From Acidobacteriota bacterium (GTDB lineage Bacteria > Acidobacteriota > Terriglobia > Acidiferrales > UBA7541), in assembly GCA_003153585.1 (NCBI GenBank), contig PLZZ01000059.1, positions 15,579 through 32,260 on the forward strand: a stretch of 16,682 bases of DNA, in the 5' to 3' direction. Numbering within the stretch: position 1 is the first letter of the stretch; each line of letters begins with the position of its first letter. Below, piece after piece: positions 8,001-12,653 of the stretch. Made by a program: the position numbers and the translations under genes. The notes beneath the pieces are model-generated. The model did not search any database. It was not told where the DNA came from and saw only the letters and a program-made list of their open reading frames with translations.

Positions 8001-8103
8001 TTTTCCCAGACGTCCCCCTCATTTCCCGCACTTTCTCAATTTCCTGCCGCTCATCGTCCAGAACAACCTCGAGGGCAACAGGCGGGAACGGGTCTTTGGA
8101 CAT
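5077..8103 (-). CDS. Patatin-like phospholipase with an inserted multi-helix membrane domain
   Basis: This is a 1008-residue protein. The patatin lipase half-sites are far apart. The N-terminal part carries the oxyanion motif SGGGIR (85-90) and the nucleophile segment STVSGGGYIGG (Ser118; T-x-S-x-G rather than G-x-S-x-G). The dyad aspartate is Asp817 in YLSDGGHFENMG. Between them, about residues 188-582, lie nine or ten hydrophobic helices (roughly 190-210, 230-250, 268-288, 311-330, 383-403, 416-436, 455-475, 494-507, 528-547, 564-582). The protein should therefore be an integral inner-membrane acyl hydrolase acting on lipid acyl esters. Similar large patatins occur in bacteria, with unknown physiological substrates. 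The first 60 residues are charged and probably disordered. GAGG lies nine bases before the ATG. The gene stands alone, divergent from greA. Confidence 0.9.
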   Translation of the reverse strand: MSKDPFPPVALEVVLDDERQEIEKVREMRGTSGKTGKPRDAAVSPVAPIAGKADAAEPAWQKDNVNWVNVVNKAHAANLTGLAFSGGGIRSATFNLGVLQALAELKLLHRIDYLSTVSGGGYIGGWLAAWTKRLESFGEVQKRLATNRVHQIDDKEPPPIRFLRVFSNYLTPKLGIFSGDTLAMVAIYLRNLLLNQTIVLAVLTALLLLPRLAEKWGLAAEWNPEIGRTWMYAGIVLLITAFLIILNNMAYLDCRDDGGARQMTKQSWILALAAGPLFAVAVLGALWQVARFSQIGGGSHENHLPYAESTLYGAIAYSAIWVAASAAGFAYRRWLAPFVSKIAEEMADLAGHARAQAKAPPAENNTKSAADRFYAKLRSARDFTITLIGAAGAGALAGWLYALLSEKTLCWTTQAALTAGVPLVLGIFLLAGTLHIGLMGTVFHDRAREWWGRLGGWLLLWGIVWLAIFWVALYFPGFISNNAFVKSLAAKYLTPAWILTTVGGVLAGKSSASGITGTETWKDGVAKVGPYAFIAGLLCWLSYGIARVQQLDLFSEYPSISTHRLWWAILLCAAVAGIMAWRVDVNQFSMHLFYRNRLVRCYLGASNEGRSPNRFTGFDGTDDMPLKDLRVDAEIPYDGPYPVLNMSLNLVKGKDLAWQERMAESFVMTPRYCGFDVWLEEQDSPMMRQQRPLTKEEVEKREAEEAHSVLRRLLRPLERYGYRRTEEYAFPPPFNGPNLGLAMGISGAAASPNMGSYSSAPVAFLMTLFDVRLGQWLGNPRDRRTSRRATPIFGLTYLLNELFAGTDDEAAYVYLSDGGHFENMGLYELVKRRCGLIIVCDAEADDCYGFTGLGNAIRKCRIDLGIDIQLNISDIVPPKLGKPSKKHCAIGTIHYEAVDKSAPTGTIIYFKASLTGDESTDIKNYHTMHPQFPHETTVDQWFTESQFESYRELGYHEVMSSMLGEAAATLPTGAATPTNGALDGQLKIELEKFGFDVSRLTTGGQKAS

Positions 8104-8169
8104 TAGATTTAGCCTCGCTTAGCAGCTTTTCTTGATTCAATCGACCGAATGCACGGAGAACCAGCCGGG

Positions 8170-8199
8170 AGGGTATTTCGCGTGCAAATTAACTGTCAA
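8170..8199 (-). promoter_or_regulatory. Candidate promoter of the patatin-like gene
   Basis: On the - strand a perfect TTGACA (complement of 8194-8199) precedes TACCCT (complement of 8170-8175) by 18 bases. The -10 box matches only at its three most conserved positions. The predicted leader to ATG 8103 is about 60 bases. Confidence 0.4.
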
Positions 8200-8266
8200 G
8201 TAAAAATTTCCCATTATCTGGCCGCTTCGCTCGCGGGCGCATATGCTTTCAACTAACCCCCGGCAT

Positions 8267-8296
8267 TTGCGGTTCCCCGCGCAAATCCTCTATAAT
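8267..8296 (+). promoter_or_regulatory. Candidate greA promoter
   Basis: A perfect TATAAT box at 8291-8296 lies 18 bases after a weak -35 (TTGCGG, 8267-8272). Transcription would start near 8302-8304, giving a leader of about 64 bases to the greA ATG. A perfect inverted repeat covers the predicted start point. Confidence 0.55.
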
Positions 8297-8297
8297 C

Positions 8298-8313
8298 TTT
8301 GGGTAATCCCAAA
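8298..8313. promoter_or_regulatory. Inverted repeat TTTGGG-TAAT-CCCAAA at the greA start point, possible operator
   Basis: Six-base perfect arms flank a four-base centre, one base after the TATAAT box. Because the dyad spans the expected transcription start, only part of it would be in the RNA, so a protein-binding operator is more likely than an RNA hairpin. No regulator is identified. Confidence 0.4.
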
Positions 8314-8324
8314 AAACACGACAC

Positions 8325-8352
8325 GAGGGCATCCCTTCATTATCTTGCCCTC
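8325..8352 (+). promoter_or_regulatory. Leader stem-loop in greA mRNA
   Basis: GAGGGCA (8325-8331) pairs with TGCCCTC (8346-8352), giving a 7-bp stem with a 14-base loop. The only SD-like GAGGG in the leader is inside the stem and 37 bases from the ATG. The sequence right before the ATG (AACTTGCCAAA) has no Shine-Dalgarno. Confidence 0.4.
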
Positions 8353-8366
8353 TCAAACTTGCCAAA

Positions 8367-8846
8367 ATGATTGATCTCGCTGAGAAAATTAAGAAGAAAC
8401 TAAAGGACGAAATCGCCGCCCTCGAGCACGAACTTCACGATGAGCTGCCCAAGGAAATCAAGGTAGCTCGCGCTCACGGCGACCTTTCCGAAAACGCTGA
8501 GTACAAGTACGCCAAGGAACGCCAGTCCTACGTCTCCGCCCGGCTCGGCCAGCTTCACCAGCGCATGGCCGACATTTCCATGATGAACCTAACCAACTTG
8601 CCAAAAGACCGCGCCGCTTATGGCTCCCGCATCGTCGTTCTCGACGTTGCGAAGTCCACCGAAATCGAGTACAAACTGGTGACGGTGGAAGAAGCCGACG
8701 TAACCAAGGGCCTCATTTCGACGAGTTCGCCCATCGGCAAGGCACTTCTTGGCAAAAAGCCCGGCGATGAGGTTACGGTTGTTACGCCGGCTGGTACCAG
8801 GGAATACGAAGTCGTTCGTCTGTCAACAATTTACGATGAGGAATAG
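8367..8846 (+). CDS. greA: Transcription elongation factor GreA
   Basis: The 159-residue length is normal for GreA/GreB. The N-terminal domain is a coiled coil whose tip bears GDLSENAEYKYAKERQ (38-53); Asp39 and Glu42 match the acidic residues that reach into the RNA polymerase secondary channel and coordinate the metal for cleavage of backtracked RNA. The C-terminal FKBP-like domain follows, with SSPIGKALLGKKPGDEV and a closing YEVVRLSTIYDE. It rescues stalled or backtracked polymerase in the cytoplasm. I call it GreA rather than GreB on the ISTSSPIGKALLGKKPGDEV style and on being the only copy seen. ATG 8367 fits the family N terminus, although no Shine-Dalgarno lies before it. It is the first gene of a tight three-gene cluster with two membrane protein genes. 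Confidence 0.96.
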   Translation: MIDLAEKIKKKLKDEIAALEHELHDELPKEIKVARAHGDLSENAEYKYAKERQSYVSARLGQLHQRMADISMMNLTNLPKDRAAYGSRIVVLDVAKSTEIEYKLVTVEEADVTKGLISTSSPIGKALLGKKPGDEVTVVTPAGTREYEVVRLSTIYDEE

Positions 8847-8864
8847 CATGGTGGCACTGAATCA

Positions 8865-9581
8865 ATGTTGACGCGCACCATCGGTCGTTACCTTTCCTGG
8901 CCCATCGACCGGCTGGCAGCGCTCCTCGCTCCGACCGGAATTCCTCCCAACGTCATCACCTGGCTGGCTCTTGTTTTGAATCTCTGGGCCGGCATACTTT
9001 TCGCTGCAGGCCGCTTCGCGGCTGGTGGCGGAATGATGATCCTAGCCGGCCTCTGCGACTTGCTCGACGGCCCAGTAGCCCGGCGGCAAAAACGCGTCTC
9101 GCTGTTCGGCGGCTTTCTGGATTCAATTCTTGACCGTTACGCAGACCTCATCCTCTTCCTCGGAATCTTGGTTTACTACGCGCGAGTGAATCGTTTCATG
9201 TACGCCGTCCTGGCGGGTGCCGCCATGGCTGGCGCCGTAATGGTAAGCTACGCAAAGGCGCGCGCGGAATCCTTGGTACCAAAGTCCGAAGTAGGATTTT
9301 GGGATCGGCCCGAGCGCCTCACGCTCATGATTCTCGGCGCGCTCGTCAACCGCATGCCCATTGCACTGTGGATCCTTGCCATTGGACCCAACTTCACCGT
9401 GATCCACCGCATTCTGCACACATGGAAACAAACGAAAGATGGCCCACTCCCGCTCGCTGGGAGCGAATCCTCTGCCGGTACAACATCTCCGCGTACAAAA
9501 TCCCGCGCTACTATTCCGGCTCCTGTTCAGCCGCGCGACGCCTCATCTCTTCTCACCCGCGCAGCCAAACGCGGAGGCTAG
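8865..9581 (+). CDS. CDP-alcohol phosphatidyltransferase family protein
   Basis: This 238-residue membrane enzyme transfers a phosphatidyl group from a CDP-linked lipid to an alcohol. The complete family signature is present: D65-x2-D68-G-x2-A72-R73-x8-G82-x3-D86-x3-D90, the aspartates that hold the catalytic metals. About five or six hydrophobic helices are visible (near 30-50, 52-67, 92-106, 110-130, 150-175). FWDRPERLTLMILG (145-158) resembles inositol-phosphate or glycerol-phosphate transferases, but the acceptor alcohol cannot be fixed from sequence. The last 40 residues are a Ser/Thr/Pro/Arg-rich tail, probably disordered. The gene starts 18 bases after greA with only a weak GGTGG ribosome site, and the next gene begins two bases after its stop, so the three are likely one transcript. 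Confidence 0.93.
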   Translation: MLTRTIGRYLSWPIDRLAALLAPTGIPPNVITWLALVLNLWAGILFAAGRFAAGGGMMILAGLCDLLDGPVARRQKRVSLFGGFLDSILDRYADLILFLGILVYYARVNRFMYAVLAGAAMAGAVMVSYAKARAESLVPKSEVGFWDRPERLTLMILGALVNRMPIALWILAIGPNFTVIHRILHTWKQTKDGPLPLAGSESSAGTTSPRTKSRATIPAPVQPRDASSLLTRAAKRGG

Positions 9582-9583
9582 TC

Positions 9584-9868
9584 GTGCCCAAGCTTCTGTG
9601 GATTATCGGCATCCTGGTCATCTGCGCGGGATTCGATCTGCTCTGGCAATCGCGTCACGAAATAAAGTTTTGGCTCGTCGCTTATCTGGCGGTTTTCCGC
9701 GCGATGCTTCGCCAGCAGGAATCTCCGATGCGCGTTTTTCCGGCGAAAGAAGCCGCCGCCAAGCGCCACGGAGCTGTCCGCTTTCTCCTCGGCATCGGCT
9801 TCGCGTTTCTTCTGGGGCCTATCCTGATCGCTCTCGGCATTACGCTTATGCTGCATCCTCACCTCTGA
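9584..9868 (+). CDS. Small membrane protein of unknown function, GTG start
   Basis: This 94-residue protein begins with GTG at 9584, two bases after the preceding stop and seven bases after GGAGG (9573-9577). The open frame extends further upstream, but that part only shadows the phosphatidyltransferase gene. Two hydrophobic helices are visible: LLWIIGILVICAGFDLLW at about 4-21 and FLLGIGFAFLLGPILIALGI at about 67-86. The loop between them is basic and polar (residues 22-66). I do not recognise a family. Close coupling to the phosphatidyltransferase suggests a membrane-lipid or accessory role, which is only inferred from position. Confidence 0.7.
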   Translation: MPKLLWIIGILVICAGFDLLWQSRHEIKFWLVAYLAVFRAMLRQQESPMRVFPAKEAAAKRHGAVRFLLGIGFAFLLGPILIALGITLMLHPHL

Positions 9869-9870
9869 AT

Positions 9871-9898
9871 CGGGCCGCCCCGCTGCAGGCCCGCTTTC
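9871..9898 (+). terminator. Weak terminator-like hairpin after the greA cluster
   Basis: CGGGCC (9871-9876) pairs with GGCCCG (9888-9893) around an 11-base loop, two bases after the small membrane protein's stop. Only CTTTC follows, so a strong intrinsic terminator is doubtful. Confidence 0.35.
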
Positions 9899-9957
9899 GT
9901 AAGTTTGCGTATTGCGCAACGCCTCCGGCGAACGCGTGCGAATTCCCGTCCGTACTG

Positions 9958-9963
9958 TATGAT
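9958..9963 (+). promoter_or_regulatory. Possible -10 box (TATGAT) of the asparaginase-like gene
   Basis: TATGAT (9958-9963) matches the consensus at 5 of 6 positions and would place the start near 9970, leaving about 17 bases of leader before the TTG start codon. No good -35 box is visible 16-18 bases upstream. Confidence 0.25.
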
Positions 9964-9986
9964 TTCATTTCACGGCCGATTCAAAC

Positions 9987-10919
9987 TTGAAACCTTCTCT
10001 GATCATTCACGGTGGCGCATGGAATATTCCCGATGAAGCAGTCGAGAGCTGCCGCGCGGGAATCCGCCGCGCTCTTGAAGCCGGCTGGAAGGTTTTGTCC
10101 GGCGCCGGCACGGCGCTGGATGCAGTCGAAGCCGTTATCGTAATCCTCGAGGACGATCCCACGTTTGACGCGGGTTTCGGCTCGCATCTGAATCGTGATG
10201 GCCACGTTCAACTCGACGCGATCATTATGAACGGCGCGACCCTGAAAGCCGGCGCCATCGCCGCCGTGGAGCGCGTGCGAAATCCAATCCGTCTGGCGCG
10301 CTGCGTCCTCGAAAAAAGTGAACACATGATGCTTGTGGGCTCCGGCGCGGAAAAATTCGCCCTGGAACACGATATGCCTCTGTGCGCGCCCGAAGATCTC
10401 GTGAACGAGCGCGAACGTGCCGCCTGGCGCCGGTGCCTGGAAGATTCGCACGCCGCCGAACACCATGTTGGCCACGAGCAAGGCACCGTCGGCGCCGTCG
10501 CTATTGATCGCCATGGAAATCTTGCAGCGGGCACCTCCACTGGCGGCACTTGCTGTAAATTTCCGGGACGCGTGGGCGATTCTCCGCTCATCGGCTGCGG
10601 CTGTTATGCCGACGCCGAAGCCGGCGGCGTTTCCTGCACCGGCCACGGTGAAGGCATCATGAAAATTGTGATGGCGAAAATGGCCATCGACCTTCTTCAC
10701 GACCAGCGTGTCCTGTTGCCTCACAGGGAAAAAGGCGTCCCGATCTCCCTGGCGCAAGCCGTTGCTGATGCCTGTATCCGCAAACTGGCGCATAGGGCGC
10801 ACACCACCGGCGGCCTGATTCTTCTTGACCGCGATGGCCTCCCGGCCGCCGCATTCAACACCCCCCGCATGGCGTACGGCTACGTGGAACCCGACGCCAC
10901 TTTTCGAATCGCCCCGTAG
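9987..10919 (+). CDS. Isoaspartyl peptidase/L-asparaginase (Ntn hydrolase, type 2)
   Basis: This 310-residue protein is of normal precursor length. It opens with LIIHGGAW (5-12), the family hallmark. The autocleavage site is QGTVGAVA, where Thr167 becomes the N-terminal nucleophile of the beta subunit. Substrate residues follow: TSTGG (183-187), GRVGDSP with Arg195 and Asp198, and TGHGE (218-222). The enzyme should cleave beta-aspartyl dipeptides and/or asparagine in the cytoplasm after self-processing into alpha and beta chains. The start is TTG at 9987: the only in-frame codon between an upstream stop (9960) and the conserved motif that could serve. No Shine-Dalgarno is visible. It follows the greA cluster after a weak hairpin and is probably transcribed separately. 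Confidence 0.93.
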   Translation: MKPSLIIHGGAWNIPDEAVESCRAGIRRALEAGWKVLSGAGTALDAVEAVIVILEDDPTFDAGFGSHLNRDGHVQLDAIIMNGATLKAGAIAAVERVRNPIRLARCVLEKSEHMMLVGSGAEKFALEHDMPLCAPEDLVNERERAAWRRCLEDSHAAEHHVGHEQGTVGAVAIDRHGNLAAGTSTGGTCCKFPGRVGDSPLIGCGCYADAEAGGVSCTGHGEGIMKIVMAKMAIDLLHDQRVLLPHREKGVPISLAQAVADACIRKLAHRAHTTGGLILLDRDGLPAAAFNTPRMAYGYVEPDATFRIAP

Positions 10920-10966
10920 CGGACGACTCCATTGCAGCGAAAAAGCATGTAGTTCATGATGTAGCG

Positions 10967-11785
10967 ATGACAAAGCACATGCAGTCCAGATGGATAGCAA
11001 TTCTTCTGGCAGCTTTCGCGTTTCTATATCCTCCCGTTTCTTCGGCACAGGTGGCTGTGAAACATCGGGAAGGCGCAATTCATGGCTTTCTAGTGCTGCG
11101 GACGCTAAACGATGAGACGATAGCCGAAGGTGACCTAACCCAGATTCCCAGCGGTGACCGCATAACCACTCACCTCATCTTCCATTTCAAGGATGGCTCT
11201 ACGCAGGAAGAAACCTCCGTGTTTTCCCAACGCGGTAGCTTCCGCCTTCTGAGCAACCATCTTTCCCAGAAGGGTCCCGCGTTCAAGCGTCCTACGGACG
11301 TCTCAATCAATTGTTCCACTGGCCAGGTCACGGTTCGCTATACGGACGAGAGCGGCAACGAAAAGGTCATCACCGACCGCCTTAAGCTGCCTCCGGACCT
11401 CGCGAATGGTATCGTCCCCACCATGCTGAAAAATATTCCGGCCGATGCGTCAAAAACAACATTTTCGATGCTCGTCGCCACGCCAAAACCACGGCTCGTG
11501 AAACTCGTGATCTCTCCCGAAGGTGAAGACACCTTCTCAATAGCCGATTCTGCCCGCAAAGCTGTGCGCTATGACGTGAAAGTGGACATCGGAGGCGCTG
11601 CCGGATTGGTCGCGCCACTCGTCGGCAAACAGCCGCCGGATAGCCACATCTGGATTCTGGAGGGCGAGGTACCCGCCTTTGTCAAATCGGAAAGCCCACA
11701 GAACGAGGACGGCCCTATCTGGCGAATTGAACTTACGAGTCCGGTCTGGCCGCAAAAGCACGCAGAGGATTCCCCAAAGAAGTGA
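10967..11785 (+). CDS. Secreted protein of unknown function
   Basis: This 272-residue protein has a classical signal peptide: basic MTKHMQSR, hydrophobic WIAILLAAFAFLYPPV, and a likely cleavage after SSA (residue 27). The mature part is rich in beta-strand-like alternation (for example HLIFHFKDGSTQEETSVF and KVDIGGAAGLVAPLVGKQP) and ends in a charged tail (HAEDSPKK). No catalytic motif is evident. It has one cysteine (in INCSTG) and no membrane segment after the signal, so it is predicted periplasmic or exported. The pattern recalls uncharacterised acidobacterial secreted proteins, but I do not recognise a named domain. Start ATG 10967 has no clear ribosome site; ATG 10979 (MQSRW) is an equal alternative and would keep the signal peptide. 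Confidence 0.8.
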   Translation: MTKHMQSRWIAILLAAFAFLYPPVSSAQVAVKHREGAIHGFLVLRTLNDETIAEGDLTQIPSGDRITTHLIFHFKDGSTQEETSVFSQRGSFRLLSNHLSQKGPAFKRPTDVSINCSTGQVTVRYTDESGNEKVITDRLKLPPDLANGIVPTMLKNIPADASKTTFSMLVATPKPRLVKLVISPEGEDTFSIADSARKAVRYDVKVDIGGAAGLVAPLVGKQPPDSHIWILEGEVPAFVKSESPQNEDGPIWRIELTSPVWPQKHAEDSPKK

Positions 11786-11808
11786 ACATCGGGGCGAGCC
11801 GGCTGAAG

Positions 11809-11814
11809 TAAAAT
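11809..11814 (+). promoter_or_regulatory. Possible -10 box (TAAAAT) of the DinB-family gene
   Basis: TAAAAT (11809-11814, 5 of 6 matches) lies 31 bases before ATG 11846. There is no recognisable -35 box at normal spacing, so this is a weak candidate. Confidence 0.22.
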
Positions 11815-11845
11815 AGACCGAGGAAATTAAGAACCTAGGGAGAAA

Positions 11846-12361
11846 ATGATGCCGATTCGAGATGCAATCCTCGCCGAATTTGACCACGAAATGATCAGCA
11901 CTCGTAAGACACTCGAACGCGTGCCCGAAGGCAAAGCCGAATGGGCTCCCCACGAAAAATCAATGAAGATGGGGCGCCTCGCCGGCCACGTCGCTGAGCT
12001 TTCCGGATGGGCCGCCACAATCATCGGACAAGACTCGCTGGATTTCCGGCCGGTCGGTGCTCCGCCCCAGACGCCCACCGTGATGACCTCACAAAAGCAG
12101 CTTCTTGAAGTTTTCGACAAGAAAGTAGCCGAGGCGCGCAAAGCAATTTCCGGAGCGAGCGACGAAACTCTAATGAAGCAGTGGACCCTTCTCTCCGGCG
12201 GCCAGACCCTCTTCTCCATGCCGCGCGTCGCTGTTCTTCGTAGCTTCGTGATGAACCACATCGTCCATCACCGCGCACAACTCGGGGTCTACTTGCGTCT
12301 AAACGGAATCGCCGTTCCTTCGGTCTACGGCCCCTCGGCCGACGAACAGTCTTTCGGCTAA
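11846..12361 (+). CDS. DinB family protein (putative metal-dependent enzyme)
   Basis: This 171-residue four-helix-bundle protein of the DinB/YfiT-like superfamily begins MMPIRDAILAEFDHEM. The predicted metal triad is present: His48 in LAGHVAEL and His138 with His142 in MNHIVHHRAQLGVYLR (H-x3-H). Members act as thiol transferases, hydrolases or damage-induced proteins; many are of unknown function. Pro-rich APPQTPTV lies in the middle loop, and SVYGPSADEQ near the end is a common family C-terminal sequence. AGGGAGA (11837-11843) is a strong ribosome site right before ATG 11846. It stands between a secreted protein gene and the EF-G-like gene, with no clear functional link. Confidence 0.9.
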   Translation: MMPIRDAILAEFDHEMISTRKTLERVPEGKAEWAPHEKSMKMGRLAGHVAELSGWAATIIGQDSLDFRPVGAPPQTPTVMTSQKQLLEVFDKKVAEARKAISGASDETLMKQWTLLSGGQTLFSMPRVAVLRSFVMNHIVHHRAQLGVYLRLNGIAVPSVYGPSADEQSFG

Positions 12362-12380
12362 TCGGCGAAGCGCGCGCCGA
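12362..12380 (+). repeat. Stem-loop directly after the DinB gene stop codon
   Basis: TCGGCG (12362-12367) and CGCCGA (12375-12380) form a 6-bp stem with a 7-base loop immediately after the TAA stop. There is no T-run, so this may protect the mRNA end rather than terminate transcription. Confidence 0.35.
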
Positions 12381-12403
12381 TGGAAGGCCGGTTCGTCTAA
12401 GAG

Positions 12404-12433
12404 TTGAACCGAAAGCACGCCGTGTGCTAGCAT
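12404..12433 (+). promoter_or_regulatory. Candidate promoter of the EF-G-like gene, with overlapping dyads
   Basis: TTGAAC (12404-12409) and TAGCAT (12428-12433) are 18 bases apart, matching the consensus at 4 of 6 positions each. Two dyads overlap it: CGGTTC (12389-12394) with GAACCG (12406-12411), and AGCAC with GTGCT (12414-12428). The predicted start near 12440 leaves a leader of about 215 bases. Confidence 0.35.
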
Positions 12434-12460
12434 CCCACTTTTCCGCAGGGTCATGCGCGT

Positions 12461-12497
12461 CAACCGACGGGGGCGGCGCCGTGATGGTTGTCTTTTT
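12461..12497 (+). terminator. Terminator-like hairpin in the leader of the EF-G-like gene
   Basis: CAACC (12461-12465) pairs with GGTTG (12486-12490), and ACGG (12467-12470) with CCGT (12479-12482), around a GC-rich loop. A TCTTTTT run follows at 12491-12497. It lies about 157 bases before the EF-G-like ATG and could end upstream transcription or act as an attenuator. The rest of 12362-12653 holds no convincing gene. Confidence 0.45.
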
Positions 12498-12653
12498 GCA
12501 AAGCTCGAATCTGTTTTCTGCAAGAACCCGCCACGAAATGCCTGTCCAGAGGGCTGACTCCGCGCTTTCGCTGCATATTCTCCAGCTTGCGCGCCCAAGA
12601 AAATTTCCGCCGCCGGTTTCCAGAAAGATGGATCCTTCTATGTGAGGTGATTT

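Noticed and set aside
9299..9583. Longer version of the small membrane protein
   Set aside because: The extra sequence is an out-of-frame shadow of the phosphatidyltransferase gene; GTG 9584 has a good ribosome site.
9981..11078. 365-codon open frame on the - strand
   Set aside because: It lies antisense to the asparaginase-like gene, whose catalytic motifs are all intact, and its own translation shows no recognisable domain. High GC makes such antisense frames common.
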